In this document: positions 26,165 through 35,636 of the stretch, piece by piece | Position numbering within the stretch: the stretch's first letter is position 1 | Layout: every line of letters starts with the position of its first letter | NCBI RefSeq assembly: GCF_016757755.1 | Contig: NZ_CP068437.1 | Coordinates: 248,001 to 312,000, forward strand | From: Shewanella sp. KX20019 | GTDB lineage: Bacteria; Pseudomonadota; Gammaproteobacteria; Enterobacterales; Shewanellaceae | Direction of reading: 5' to 3' | DNA: 64,000 nucleotides | Program-made: the position numbers and the translations under genes | The notes under the pieces: generated by a model | Databases searched by the model: none | Seen by the model: the letters and a program-made list of their open reading frames with translations, nothing else | Told to the model about the DNA's origin: nothing

Positions 26165-26580
26165 TTCGCTCCTAATTGCAGTAAACCTTGCTGCATAGAG
26201 CGAGCGCGGTTCATGATTTCAACGTTGGTTTCAAATGAACGGCTAGCTGCCATCATATCGGCCATCTCTTCAACGGTATTGACGTTGGAGTAGGCTACAT
26301 AACCTTGCTCATCGGCAAAGGGGTGGTCCGGTTCGTAGCGTAGATCCAGCGGTGCAGCTGATTCCACAATGGCGGAAACTTCCACATGAGCACCTGCGAC
26401 CTGACCCTCTTGAGTCTGTTTATAGATGGTTGAAAAAACAGGTTTCAATGCACGAAAAGCCTCTTCAGGGCTTTCTGCCGCAGCGCCCGCATTGGCTAAG
26501 TTGCTGGCAACCGTATTGAGGCGAATGGTTTGAGCATTCATGCCGGCACCGGCAATCTGGTAAATTTCTGAAAATGACAT
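26161..26580 (-). CDS. flgC: Proximal rod protein FlgC
   Basis: 139 residues with AGAGMNAQTIRLNTVASNLANAG and the C-terminal SNVNTVEEMADMMAASRSFETNVE, the expected FlgC pattern. It follows flgB by 6 bases and overlaps flgD. Confidence 0.95.
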   Translation of the reverse strand: MSFSEIYQIAGAGMNAQTIRLNTVASNLANAGAAAESPEEAFRALKPVFSTIYKQTQEGQVAGAHVEVSAIVESAAPLDLRYEPDHPFADEQGYVAYSNVNTVEEMADMMAASRSFETNVEIMNRARSMQQGLLQLGAK

Positions 26581-26586
26581 AGTGGC

Positions 26587-26937
26587 TTATTGACCTTCGA
26601 TAGCAGTGCGTAAACCTGAGATCTTCATATTGAGGAAGGTCAGACTGGTTTGATAATCCATGGCGTTTTGCGAATATCGAGCTTGCTCTTGCCCTAATTC
26701 GACGGTGTTTTGGTCGCTTGAGGTTTGATAAGGAACTCGAAAGCTTTCTTGGTAGTTTCGGTCTGGAGACATACCTGCATTGATCTGTAGCATCACTGTT
26801 TTAAAGTCGAGATCACGCGCCTTGTAACCGGGAGTTTCGGCATTGGCTAAGTTACCTGCCAGCATCTTGCTGCGCTCAACTCTAAAGTCTAAAGTGTGCG
26901 GGTGAATACCTAATGCGGCATCAAGGTTGATAGCCAT
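26587..26937 (-). CDS. flgB: Proximal rod protein FlgB, first gene of the rod/hook operon
   Basis: 116 residues with RVERSKMLAGNLANAETPGYKARDLDFK, the FlgB form of the rod motif. First gene of flgBCDEFGH(H')IJKL-orf on the minus strand, divergent from flgA with an 84-base gap that holds a sigma-54-like element. Confidence 0.95.
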   Translation of the reverse strand: MAINLDAALGIHPHTLDFRVERSKMLAGNLANAETPGYKARDLDFKTVMLQINAGMSPDRNYQESFRVPYQTSSDQNTVELGQEQARYSQNAMDYQTSLTFLNMKISGLRTAIEGQ

Positions 26938-26982
26938 TACGACTCCTAGTATGGTATGTCCAGTTTAATTGTTGTTGGTATA

Positions 26983-26998
26983 TCCAATTAATGTGCCA
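26983..26998 (-). promoter_or_regulatory. Candidate sigma-54 promoter for flgB
   Basis: On the minus strand: TGGCAC, 5 bases, TTGGA. The -24 GG is perfect and the 10-base spacing to the -12 element is right, but -12 reads GG rather than GC. It lies 46 bases before the flgB start, and the locus encodes the sigma-54 activator LafK. Plausible rather than proven. Confidence 0.45.
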
Positions 26999-27021
26999 AT
27001 AGTTATAACCGAGGAATTTCA

Positions 27022-27768
27022 GTGGCTTATTCTTGTGTGTGGCGAAAGATCGGAACCTGTATTTCCTACTTCCTCCTCGGTACTGCCTGTTTATTTCCGC
27101 AGCTGAGTGTGGCCCAAGATGCAACTGATGCAGCGCTACAAATTGAAGATGAATTTAAACAATTATTATCAATAGAATTGGTTGATTGGCAGCAGCAAGC
27201 CGGGCTGACTAAACTCAAATCGAGACTCGATATCAAAGTGCCGTCGGGGGCTAAAAGACTGGTAAAGTGCTCGTCGGCATTGATGATTGAGCCCGCCAAG
27301 AGTGTTCCTTTAGGTAATGTGCAGCGCAAGGTGAGTTGTGAGCCAATGGGCTGGAGCTTATATGTACGGGCATCGGTCGATGTCAAAGCCAAGCTGCCGG
27401 TGGCCAATCGTGTGCTCAAGCGTGGTGAGCAGATCACTATGGCGGATATTGACTGGAAATTGGTAAAACTGGGCGCTGCAGACAGAGATTTAGTGACCGA
27501 TATTGAGCAGATTGTTGGCCGACAAGTGGTGCGAAAATTACGCCGTTATAAACCGATTAAAGCGCTGCAATTAAGTGCACCTCAGTGGGTTAATATTGGT
27601 GACCGAGTAATTATTGAGGCCCGCAGTAATGGATTTTATGCCAACATGCCAGGTGAAGCGCTGGAAGGCGGCGGAGAGGGCAAAGCGATCCGGGTTAAGA
27701 ATTTGAGCTCGGGTAAAATCATCTCCGCCTATCCGATAGCAAAAGGGCGGGTTGCCACCCTATTTTAA
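27022..27768 (+). CDS. flgA: P-ring assembly chaperone FlgA
   Basis: 248 residues starting at a GTG with GAGGAA six bases upstream. Signal peptide (hydrophobic residues about 10-28, cleavage after SVA), then an N-terminal Cys-containing domain and a C-terminal SAF domain (VANRVLKRGEQITMADIDW, IGDRVIIEARSNGFYANM). It chaperones FlgI in the periplasm. Divergent from flgB and upstream of flgM. Confidence 0.9.
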   Translation: MAYSCVWRKIGTCISYFLLGTACLFPQLSVAQDATDAALQIEDEFKQLLSIELVDWQQQAGLTKLKSRLDIKVPSGAKRLVKCSSALMIEPAKSVPLGNVQRKVSCEPMGWSLYVRASVDVKAKLPVANRVLKRGEQITMADIDWKLVKLGAADRDLVTDIEQIVGRQVVRKLRRYKPIKALQLSAPQWVNIGDRVIIEARSNGFYANMPGEALEGGGEGKAIRVKNLSSGKIISAYPIAKGRVATLF

Positions 27769-27878
27769 AAGGAAGCCGTAGCGGTTACTTTATTGGTTAA
27801 ATAAATCGCTTTGTCATTTCAGATTGGTGTCAAAGGGTCGCTTTACTTCTTATAGTAGGCGTATTTAAGGCAGTAATT

Positions 27879-28166
27879 ATGGACATTAGCAAAGTAAGCA
27901 GCATGCTAAATGCTGAAATGGGCATGAGCAAAAGCAAGACGCAAAGTGCGGCCCCAATGCCAGAAAAGCCAGTGGCAGTGCCGATTAAGGCGCAGCAAGA
28001 AGTCAGCGAAGATTGCAAATTATTGGAGCATACTAAATACAGCTTAGAGCAGTTGCCTGACTTTGATCTGAATAAAGTGGAGCAGATCCGTCAGTCATTA
28101 GTGGATGGTAGTTTTGAGCTAAATCTGCAACAGCTGGCTGAAACTATGGTGCAACAACATGGTTGA
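27879..28166 (+). CDS. flgM: Anti-sigma-28 factor FlgM
   Basis: 95 residues. Short, mostly disordered N-terminus with MDISKVSSMLNAEM, and a C-terminal sigma-binding part with KVEQIRQSLVDGSFELNLQQLAETMVQ, which fits the FlgM consensus (K(V/I)xxIrxaIxxGxYxvdxxxiAexLl). It should hold LafS inactive until the hook-basal body is complete and FlgM is exported. Eight-base overlap with flgN. Confidence 0.9.
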   Translation: MDISKVSSMLNAEMGMSKSKTQSAAPMPEKPVAVPIKAQQEVSEDCKLLEHTKYSLEQLPDFDLNKVEQIRQSLVDGSFELNLQQLAETMVQQHG

Positions 28167-28617
28167 TTCCGTAGTAACCACTAACAAGCGTGAGCTAGTT
28201 CAACGTATTGTACGTGGCATTCGTCAAGATATCGAAGGTTATAAACAGCTAAAGAGTTTATTGAAACGGCAACGGGAATTGATGCAACGCCGAGATAATA
28301 ACGGTCTAACCTACCATAACCAACATCAGGCAGAGCTGTGCGATAACTTGATGCGCAAAGCCAGCGAACGTCGCAAAATGTTAGAAGCCTTAGGTTTTTC
28401 AGGTACCGCCAGCGGTATGGCAATCTTGATCCGTAAGTTACCTGCGTCATCGGCTGCTGAGGTTTCGCAATTGTGGGAAAATCTACTGTTATTGGTCAAA
28501 GATAGCCAATCGGCCAACGAATCTAATGGTCAGTTATTAGTGGCACAGCAAGAGATCATCAATCAATTACTGAATCGAGATAATGATACAACTATCGATT
28601 ACGGTGAAGCACGTTAA
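28159..28617 (+). CDS. flgN: FlgN-like export chaperone
   Basis: 152 residues, helical, with a central RDNNGLTYHNQHQAELCDNLMRKASERRKMLEALGF segment (read in parts) typical of FlgN proteins, which escort FlgK and FlgL to the export gate. Overlaps flgM by 8 bases and converges on fliJ with only 12 bases between the stop codons, so no terminator can lie there. Confidence 0.82.
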   Translation: MVDSVVTTNKRELVQRIVRGIRQDIEGYKQLKSLLKRQRELMQRRDNNGLTYHNQHQAELCDNLMRKASERRKMLEALGFSGTASGMAILIRKLPASSAAEVSQLWENLLLLVKDSQSANESNGQLLVAQQEIINQLLNRDNDTTIDYGEAR

Positions 28618-28629
28618 TAGCCCGACAAA

Positions 28630-29043
28630 CTAACGCTGACTATAATATCCCGCTAAATCATCAAGTTGCTTCTGCTCTTGTTTTTGCAGTAGCAGCTCAT
28701 GCTGCTGTAAACGTTCTTTATACAGCCACTGAATCCCTTGTTGGCGGCCAAGCTGTTTGCGCCATAACCCATGCATTCTTTGCTGCTCTTGCTGTAATAA
28801 TAGCTGTTTGCGAGTCAGCTGTTTTAACATCGGCTCGATTGCTTGCACCATCTGCGAACTGTTTTGCAGCTGCAGCGCTGATGGGCAGGTTGCATTAGCG
28901 TGAGTGTAGTCTGAGATCATCTGCCCCAATTGCAGTTTCTGTTGTTCTATATGATCAATTTTTTGTTGTGCGGCGTTTCTTTGCTGCCCAAGTTGGCAGA
29001 GCTTTTTCTCCTCTTGCTGACACAAGTTTAATAATTGCTTCAT
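28630..29043 (-). CDS. fliJ: FliJ-like export protein
   Basis: 137 residues, nearly all coiled coil and very rich in Gln, Leu and Lys, as expected for FliJ, the stalk that links the FliI ATPase ring to FlhA. Assigned mainly by position as the last gene after fliI (ATGA overlap) and by composition. Confidence 0.82.
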   Translation of the reverse strand: MKQLLNLCQQEEKKLCQLGQQRNAAQQKIDHIEQQKLQLGQMISDYTHANATCPSALQLQNSSQMVQAIEPMLKQLTRKQLLLQQEQQRMHGLWRKQLGRQQGIQWLYKERLQQHELLLQKQEQKQLDDLAGYYSQR

Positions 29044-30386
29044 TCACTATCTCCAACTGTTAAAGAGAAGCCCATTTGACTTACCAACTGTGCCAATGCG
29101 CTAAGACTCTGGTTTAAATTGGCTTGAACATGGGTCTCTTGGCGCAGGAATGCCGCCATTTGAGGGTAAGCACTGACAGCCATGTCCATCTCTGCATCGT
29201 TGCCTGCTTGATAACCACCTAATGGCAGCAGATCTTTAACTTCGTTATAGCGCCCGTTGAGATGACGAAACCACTGTCCCTGCTTTAAGGTGTTAGGCTG
29301 AGCAACTTGTGTCGCTAAGCGACTGACGGATGCACCGATATCAATCGCTGGGAAATGACCCTGCTCAGCCAGCTTGCGATTTAGCACTATATGACCATCT
29401 AAAATGGCGCGAGCGGCATCGGCAATCGGATCTTGTTGGTCATCGCCTTCGGTTAACACGGTATAGAATGCGGTTAATGTGCCGGTTGGATGCTGACTAT
29501 TACCAGCCATTTCAACGAGACTAGGCAGCTGCGCGAAGGCCGATGGCGGATAGCCTTTCGTCGCGGGTGGTTCGCCTAAGCTTAGGGCTATTTCACGTTG
29601 GGCTTGGGCGTAACGCGTTAATGAATCCACCAACATTAGTACGTGCTTGCCCTGATCGCGATAACCAGCAGCAATATGGTGACACAAACGCATAGCACGC
29701 ATGCGCATTAAAGGCGTGGTATCAGCAGGCGCAGCGACGACCACGGCACGTTTACGCCCCTCTTCGCCCAGCGACTCCTCGATAAACTCCCTGACTTCTC
29801 GGCCTCGTTCGCCAATAAGCCCGACGACCACAATATCGGCCTCAGTAAAACGGGTCATCATGCCTAATAGGACACTTTTACCCACGCCTGAACCTGCAAA
29901 TAGCCCTAAACGCTGACCACGGCCAACAGGTAGCAAGGCATTAATTGCGCGGATCCCAACATCCAATGGTTGCCGAATCGGGGTACGCTTTAAAGGGTTA
30001 GTGGTTTTGAATTGCAACGGCACTTGAGGGATATGTTTTATGCAGCCTAGATCATCAAGCGGTTGTCCCAAGCCGTCTAACACTCTGCCAAGTAAGCCTG
30101 GCCCTGTGGGAATTTGATAGCGGCCCTCAATTGGCATAACACGTGCACCAGGCATTAGGCCACTGGTTGGCTCAATCGGCATTAGGCACAGGGTATCTTT
30201 GTAAAAACCGACCACTTCGGCTTCGACTAGGTGATTGTCGCGGCACTCAATATGGCAACGGTCGCCAGTGCCCAGCTGGCAGCCGACAGCCTCGAGTAAC
30301 AGGCCATTTACTCGAGTAAGACGGCCATAAACTTGGGCGACAGGGACCTTAGGCCAATTGAGAATATCAGCACTAAGCTTCAACAT
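29040..30386 (-). CDS. fliI: Flagellar export ATPase FliI
   Basis: 448 residues of the F1-beta-like type. Walker A GLFAGSGVGKSVLL (about 163-176), the VVVGLIGERGREVREF motif and Walker B region HVLMLVDSLTRYAQAQREIALSLGEPPATKGYPPS (read in parts) are all intact. Energises export at the lateral basal body. Overlaps fliH by 14 bases and fliJ by 4. Confidence 0.96.
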   Translation of the reverse strand: MLKLSADILNWPKVPVAQVYGRLTRVNGLLLEAVGCQLGTGDRCHIECRDNHLVEAEVVGFYKDTLCLMPIEPTSGLMPGARVMPIEGRYQIPTGPGLLGRVLDGLGQPLDDLGCIKHIPQVPLQFKTTNPLKRTPIRQPLDVGIRAINALLPVGRGQRLGLFAGSGVGKSVLLGMMTRFTEADIVVVGLIGERGREVREFIEESLGEEGRKRAVVVAAPADTTPLMRMRAMRLCHHIAAGYRDQGKHVLMLVDSLTRYAQAQREIALSLGEPPATKGYPPSAFAQLPSLVEMAGNSQHPTGTLTAFYTVLTEGDDQQDPIADAARAILDGHIVLNRKLAEQGHFPAIDIGASVSRLATQVAQPNTLKQGQWFRHLNGRYNEVKDLLPLGGYQAGNDAEMDMAVSAYPQMAAFLRQETHVQANLNQSLSALAQLVSQMGFSLTVGDSE

Positions 30387-31125
30387 CTGCCTCGTGTAAT
30401 TGTGGCTCTTGAGTGGCTGGTTGCTCTTGCAAGTGAGTTTCCACTTGAGCCATGCAGCGGTCGAGGCGTGTCTCTACTGATGCGTCAGCATCGGAAGTTT
30501 CACTAACGATACGGCAACCGCCAGCACTAATGCTAGCATCAGGGACTAGGCTCCACGATTGGATCTTGTCTGCGGCTAACTCTTTTAGTTTGTCGACAGC
30601 ACTTGGTTCAAGGTGTATTTTGACCTTGCTTGGGTCATCCGGCAGCGCGGCGAGTGTCTCTTCAATTAAGGCTAAGATTTGCTGCGGTTGCAGGGTTAAT
30701 TCACAACGGATCACCTGCAAAGACACCCGTCTGACGAGATCTAATATTAACGACTGTTGCTGCAAAATTTGTTGACTGTGTCCCTCTTCAAGGACTGATT
30801 GCAGCGCACTTATGGGGGTGAGAATACTATTGAGCTGCTCATCAATATTGTCTTTACCTTTTTGCTGTCCCTCAATTCGACCTTGATTGAAACCCGCGGC
30901 ATAACCAGTTTGTTGCCCCTCCTCTTCGCCGGAGCTAAAGCCTGCTTGATGGCCTTTTTGTACACCTTCGTTGTAGCCTTTATCGAAAGCCTGTTGAAAA
31001 TCTTGCCAGCTGGCAGTTTCAGTGTTGCCATCACTCTCTGCAACCAGAGGTGAAAAGCGATGTCGGCGTGCGTTTTGGCCGATAAGGCGCCAGCGTGGGT
31101 CTGCTTTATTAAGTGTGTGGGTCAT
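30373..31125 (-). CDS. fliH: FliH, regulator of the export ATPase
   Basis: 250 residues. Contains the FliH glycine-repeat helix: GYNEGVQKGHQAGFSSGEEEGQQTGYAAG (GxxxG repeats at about 50-80), followed by a coiled segment and a C-terminal domain resembling V/F-ATPase delta/E. Binds FliI and FliN. TAATG overlap with fliG. Confidence 0.92.
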   Translation of the reverse strand: MTHTLNKADPRWRLIGQNARRHRFSPLVAESDGNTETASWQDFQQAFDKGYNEGVQKGHQAGFSSGEEEGQQTGYAAGFNQGRIEGQQKGKDNIDEQLNSILTPISALQSVLEEGHSQQILQQQSLILDLVRRVSLQVIRCELTLQPQQILALIEETLAALPDDPSKVKIHLEPSAVDKLKELAADKIQSWSLVPDASISAGGCRIVSETSDADASVETRLDRCMAQVETHLQEQPATQEPQLHEADVEA

Positions 31126-32138
31126 TACTCTACTACCTGTTCTTCAAACAGTTGCAACTCGAATTCGCCGTCATCCATCATCTGTTTAGCTAAGGTCATG
31201 ATCTCTTTCCGAGCAGCAATCGCTTGGCTCAATGGTACGCTACCAATAGCTTCCACTTGAGTTTCGATTGCCGAAGACATGCGTTTTGGTAAGGCGCTAA
31301 GTAGGGTGGATTTTAGCTCGCTGTCGATACCTTTTAATGCCAGAGCAAGCACATCGGCTGGCACCACTGCCATGATCTCTTGCAGCGTTTCTGGTTTCTG
31401 ACGCCCGAGAATAATAAAGTCGAACATGTTGTCTGCTACATTGTTGGCTAACTGTTTATCATGTAGTTTGAGCATCTCCATTAGCTGCTCTCTGTCGCCG
31501 TCAAAACGGTTGAGGATATCGGCAACTTGGCGTACTCCGCTGATTTGGGTATAGCTTTTACCCATAGCGATCAGCATACAGCGTTCGACCAGTTGCTTTA
31601 GTTCGTCAACGACCTCACGATCAATATCACCCAACTGTGCGATACGAACCAGCACCTCATCTTGGACTTCAGTGGGGAGTCCTTGCAGCACTTGTGCAGC
31701 ACTTTCTGGCGGTAGCAAGCCTAACAGCACTGCTTGCAGTTGGCTGTGTTCGTTGGCTATTTCGCGAGCCAACAGTTGTGGTTCAACCCATTCGAGTCGC
31801 TTAACGAGAGTTTTAACTTCATCACCGTAGATACTGTCTATCAGACTTTTGGCCACGCGATCACCTAGGGCGAGATCTAACGTTTTTTGCAAATAAGTGC
31901 GTGATGCTCGCGCGATACCAGATTGTTGTTGATAACCCTTAAAGAAGCGCCCCAGCACTGCTTCAGCTTCGTTCTGGGTTATGCTCGCTAATCGCGCCAT
32001 TTTGTGACTTAAATGCTGTACATCGTTGCGATCCAAGTGCGCCATGACTTGCGCTGCACCTTGCTCTCCCATGCTAAGCAGCAACATGGCAGCTTGCTCT
32101 AGGTTGTCCATTTTTATTGTGACTTCATTATTATTCAC
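31125..32138 (-). CDS. fliG: Rotor/switch protein FliG
   Basis: 337 residues: FliG-N (AAMLLLSMGEQGAAQVMAHLD), FliG-M with the EHSQLQAVLL motif that binds FliM (usually EHPQ), and FliG-C with torque-helix charges. It transmits LafT contact into rotation. Note EHSQ in place of EHPQ. Confidence 0.95.
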   Translation of the reverse strand: MNNNEVTIKMDNLEQAAMLLLSMGEQGAAQVMAHLDRNDVQHLSHKMARLASITQNEAEAVLGRFFKGYQQQSGIARASRTYLQKTLDLALGDRVAKSLIDSIYGDEVKTLVKRLEWVEPQLLAREIANEHSQLQAVLLGLLPPESAAQVLQGLPTEVQDEVLVRIAQLGDIDREVVDELKQLVERCMLIAMGKSYTQISGVRQVADILNRFDGDREQLMEMLKLHDKQLANNVADNMFDFIILGRQKPETLQEIMAVVPADVLALALKGIDSELKSTLLSALPKRMSSAIETQVEAIGSVPLSQAIAARKEIMTLAKQMMDDGEFELQLFEEQVVE

Positions 32139-32159
32139 GGTTTGGTTTACCTATATTCG

Positions 32160-33881
32160 TTAAGCTTGATGAGATGGTTGTTCGCTTTCTTGGTCATTAA
32201 TCCAATGGGATATGACCTCGGCCACACGTGCTGGCTCTTGATTCGCAAGCAAGCTGAGGTGTTCCATCTGTATCGTTAATGGTGAGCCCGGCGCAGGTAA
32301 GCTGAGATTACTGCTCCAGTTGTTGTCAGTGTTGCTATTGTTGAGATCCAACAATGCATCTGTTTGTGCCTGCGCTTCGCTAATGGTTTTATTGTCTCTG
32401 GCTTCTGCTGGCGGGATTAACGGTGTAGGCGTTTCCTGCTGATTGTCTTTGCTGTTGAGGTCAACCGTGCGGGTTAAATGTTGCACCAATGGACGCAGTA
32501 CAAAGAAGATCATCCCGAGCCCTAAAATCGCACCGATGAAGTAGCGTAAGTATGCTTGGTAGCTTTCGGCTTGCCACCACGGCAGAGGTTCAAACTCAAC
32601 CACTTGTACCGGGGCAAAATCAAAACTACTGATACTGAATTGGTCGCCACGGTTGGTTGAGTAGCCGATTGCGCCCTGAACCATGTTGCTAATTTGGTCG
32701 AGTTGCGGTTGACTCCAGCCTGTTTCGCCTGCGGCTTGGCTATTGAGCAGTACCGCGATAGATAGGTTCTCTAACTGCATTTGTTGGTAACGGGTGTGTT
32801 TAACTGAGCGGCCAATTTCAAACTGACGACTTTCTTGTTGATTAAGATCGGTGTTGCTGTTGGCGGCAGGTGCTGCTCCGGCCGTAGGAGGCTGATTACT
32901 TAAGGCTCCGGGGATCCCCAGTGCCATATTGCCACTGGTTTGCTTGGTACTTTGATTCTCTTGGCTCACCACGGTTTGCGGGTCTAGTGATTCACGTGTT
33001 TCTTCGACTTGGTTGAAGTTAACCGTAGCTGCAACCTGTACTTGGAAATTATCCTGTCCGAGAATAGGTTGTAACATGCTAGAGGCGCGGCTAACTAAGC
33101 TCTGCTCAAGCTCTTGGGTGTATTGCAGTTGCTTATCTCGCGCTTGAGTTAGATCTTGACTAGCATTGATATCAGCACTTAAATGGTTGCCCTCTTGGTC
33201 AACAATTTGTACACGCTCTGGTGTCATCCCAGTGACACTGCCGGCGACTAAATTGGCAATCGAGATAATCTGTTCTGACTGTATATGTTGACCAGCAAAT
33301 AGCGCTAACATCACTGAGGCTGATGGCAATTCAGGTTGTTGGCGGATAAATAGCGTCTTCTTGGGAATAGCGAGGTGAACTCTCGCGGATTTAACTGCCT
33401 TGAGTGCCATGATAGTTCGTGATAACTCGCCCTCTAAGCTATAGCGATACTTTGCTTGTTCCATAAACTGGCTGGTGCCAATGGTCGATGCATCAAGAGA
33501 ATCCATGCCTGATGGGACCTTGGCTTTCACGCCACGAGCGGCGAGCAACATACGGGCGTTACCCAGCTTGTCTTCAGGTACTAACACCAAGCCTGTAGTA
33601 GGGTCTAGTCGGTAACGGATCCCTTCGGTTTCGAGCACTTCCATGATGCGAGAGGTCTCGACGTTTTCCTGATTACCATAAAGCGGACTATAGCCTCGGC
33701 CGGTACTCCACAGCATTAATACGATGACGCAGGCGGCAACGATAGCCAAAATAGCCAGTGTCGCGGCGTAATTATCACCGCGACTGAACTGCTGCCATTT
33801 TTGCTTCAAGCTGTTAAGGCGATCATTACTGCCATTTACATCGGTTACGACTGGGCTGGTTTGAGTCAATGTGGTCGACAT
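32160..33881 (-). CDS. fliF: MS-ring protein FliF
   Basis: 573 residues with two membrane helices (about 40-60 and 445-465), the N-terminal ring-building domains starting YSPLYGNQENVETSRIMEVL, and a C-terminal cytoplasmic segment that binds FliG. Base of the flagellar motor. Follows fliE by 79 bases. Confidence 0.95.
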   Translation of the reverse strand: MSTTLTQTSPVVTDVNGSNDRLNSLKQKWQQFSRGDNYAATLAILAIVAACVIVLMLWSTGRGYSPLYGNQENVETSRIMEVLETEGIRYRLDPTTGLVLVPEDKLGNARMLLAARGVKAKVPSGMDSLDASTIGTSQFMEQAKYRYSLEGELSRTIMALKAVKSARVHLAIPKKTLFIRQQPELPSASVMLALFAGQHIQSEQIISIANLVAGSVTGMTPERVQIVDQEGNHLSADINASQDLTQARDKQLQYTQELEQSLVSRASSMLQPILGQDNFQVQVAATVNFNQVEETRESLDPQTVVSQENQSTKQTSGNMALGIPGALSNQPPTAGAAPAANSNTDLNQQESRQFEIGRSVKHTRYQQMQLENLSIAVLLNSQAAGETGWSQPQLDQISNMVQGAIGYSTNRGDQFSISSFDFAPVQVVEFEPLPWWQAESYQAYLRYFIGAILGLGMIFFVLRPLVQHLTRTVDLNSKDNQQETPTPLIPPAEARDNKTISEAQAQTDALLDLNNSNTDNNWSSNLSLPAPGSPLTIQMEHLSLLANQEPARVAEVISHWINDQESEQPSHQA

Positions 33882-33960
33882 GCTTTGCTTATTCCTTGCT
33901 CAAAAAGGCGGGTTGAGTTGTTGGCGTTATGACGCGAATGGTTAACTGAGTACCCATGGC

Positions 33961-34299
33961 TTAGATAGGCATTTTCATGACTTCATCAAACGCTTGCACT
34001 AAACGGTTTCTGATCTGAATCATGGCTGAAAATGACAGACTGGCCTTCTGCGATGCCACCATGGCGCCCACTAAGTCATCACTTTCGCCACTATCCACGG
34101 CTCTAACGAGTGCCGACGTGGTATTTTGGTCAGTATTGATCTGACTGACTTTATTTTGCATCAGATCGGTAAATGAGGCGGGCTGAAGTCCAAAATCTCG
34201 TGGGTTAGGACCGATTTTAATGGCACCTTGGGCCATCTCTGAGTGGATATTGAGTTGCTGGATCATTGACTGGGCGCTGGCAATGCTGGCATTTGACAT
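33961..34299 (-). CDS. fliE: FliE, MS ring-rod junction protein
   Basis: 112 residues with FTDLMQNKVSQINTDQNT and a C-terminal SLSFSAMIQIRNRLVQAFDEVMKMPI, the canonical FliE tail (ARVA.QIRNKLV.AY.EIMRM.V). First structural gene after lafK. Confidence 0.94.
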   Translation of the reverse strand: MSNASIASAQSMIQQLNIHSEMAQGAIKIGPNPRDFGLQPASFTDLMQNKVSQINTDQNTTSALVRAVDSGESDDLVGAMVASQKASLSFSAMIQIRNRLVQAFDEVMKMPI

Positions 34300-34328
34300 T
34301 AGTGTTCCTTAATTATGCTGGTGGTGAC

Positions 34329-35636
34329 TTACGCAGCGTGACCAGAAGATGACAATATTTGTTCTATATCGATGCCGTCTTCGCGCATCTGTACAAGCTT
34401 GTATCGCAGGGCGCGGGTGGTCATCCCAAGGGCTAGTGCCGTATTATTTCGGTGACCATTATGGCGTTTCAAGGTATCGATAATGTATTGGAACTCTGCT
34501 TGGCGCTTTGAGGCTTTTAGTCCGGATTCATTGGGTTCTTTGGCTGCATTTCCCTCATCGTTTGCTAAGCCGAGTTCTTCAGCTTGTAGCGCTTGGCCAC
34601 GACGCATAACAAGTGCGCGCTGGATGGTATTTTCAAGTTCTCGGACGTTGCCTGGCCAATCATGGTTTAGTAGTAAATTGCGTGCTTGTTCGCTGAAATA
34701 GCATTGCTGGTTAGCAGCCAAAATTTTATAGCGCTGTAAAAAATGCTCGGCGATGGGCAGAATATCTTCACGTCTTTGCCTAAGAGGTAATATCTTTATT
34801 GGCAACACATCTAATCGATAGAAAAGGTCTTCTCTAAATTGGCCATCGAGCATGGCTTGGCGCAGATCTTTATTGGTGGCGGCAATAATGCGAATGTCGA
34901 GTGCAATTGATTTATGGCTGCCTAAGCGCTCCACCTCTCTTTCCTGTAAAACCCGCAGCAACTTGGCTTGTAATGCAACCGGCATTTCGGCGATTTCATC
35001 GAGCAATATGGTGCCGCCGTTGGCGAATTCAAATTTACCAGGTTGATCGGTGTTGGCGCCGGTAAAGGCACCTTTAACATGGCCAAATAGAATCGACTCT
35101 AAGATACTTTCCGGGATTGCGGCGCAATTGATAGCAACAAAAGGCTGTTCTGCACGGTCGGAATGACGATGAATGTAGCGAGCCAAGGGTTCTTTGCCTG
35201 TGCCACTTTCACCGGTGAGTAATACACTGGCTTCGGTATTGGCAGCTCGATGAGCCAGCATCAGCAACTGGCGACTGACTGGCGCGGCACAAATCAGCTC
35301 ATTATTGGGCAACTCTAATCGGCGCAATCGCTGCAACAGAGAACACAGCTGCTCTTCGTCTATAGGTAAAAGCAGATAGTCTTGCACACCGCACTGCATT
35401 GCAATACTGGCAAGTTCAGTTTGTTCCGGTTCTAGTAGTGCGACTTGGTGCTTACCTGGGCATTGTCTTAGCTGGTTGGCAACATCGTGGCTGCTGCACA
35501 GCGAAAGATTGACTAAGCTCAACCATGGCTGTTCGTTATCATCAGTTTGCCAAAGACTAAACCCTTGTAGAGCGATTTTTTTCAGGCTTTCTTGGGGTAA
35601 TTTGGCGTCGACAAATCTTAAACTAGAACGATTCAC
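34329..35636 (-). CDS. lafK: LafK, sigma-54-dependent activator of lateral flagellar genes
   Basis: 435 residues. N-terminal divergent receiver-like domain (1-110) in which the usual phosphoacceptor Asp context is not visible, an AAA+ domain with Walker A GESGTGKE (142-149), the sigma-54 contact loop GAFTGA (189-194) and Walker B TILLDEI (209-215), then a Fis-type helix-turn-helix at the C-terminus (GHRNNTALALGMTTRALRYK). LafK is known in Vibrio parahaemolyticus as the lateral master regulator. It starts with GTG overlapping the motY stop (GTGA). Confidence 0.93.
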   Translation of the reverse strand: MNRSSLRFVDAKLPQESLKKIALQGFSLWQTDDNEQPWLSLVNLSLCSSHDVANQLRQCPGKHQVALLEPEQTELASIAMQCGVQDYLLLPIDEEQLCSLLQRLRRLELPNNELICAAPVSRQLLMLAHRAANTEASVLLTGESGTGKEPLARYIHRHSDRAEQPFVAINCAAIPESILESILFGHVKGAFTGANTDQPGKFEFANGGTILLDEIAEMPVALQAKLLRVLQEREVERLGSHKSIALDIRIIAATNKDLRQAMLDGQFREDLFYRLDVLPIKILPLRQRREDILPIAEHFLQRYKILAANQQCYFSEQARNLLLNHDWPGNVRELENTIQRALVMRRGQALQAEELGLANDEGNAAKEPNESGLKASKRQAEFQYIIDTLKRHNGHRNNTALALGMTTRALRYKLVQMREDGIDIEQILSSSGHAA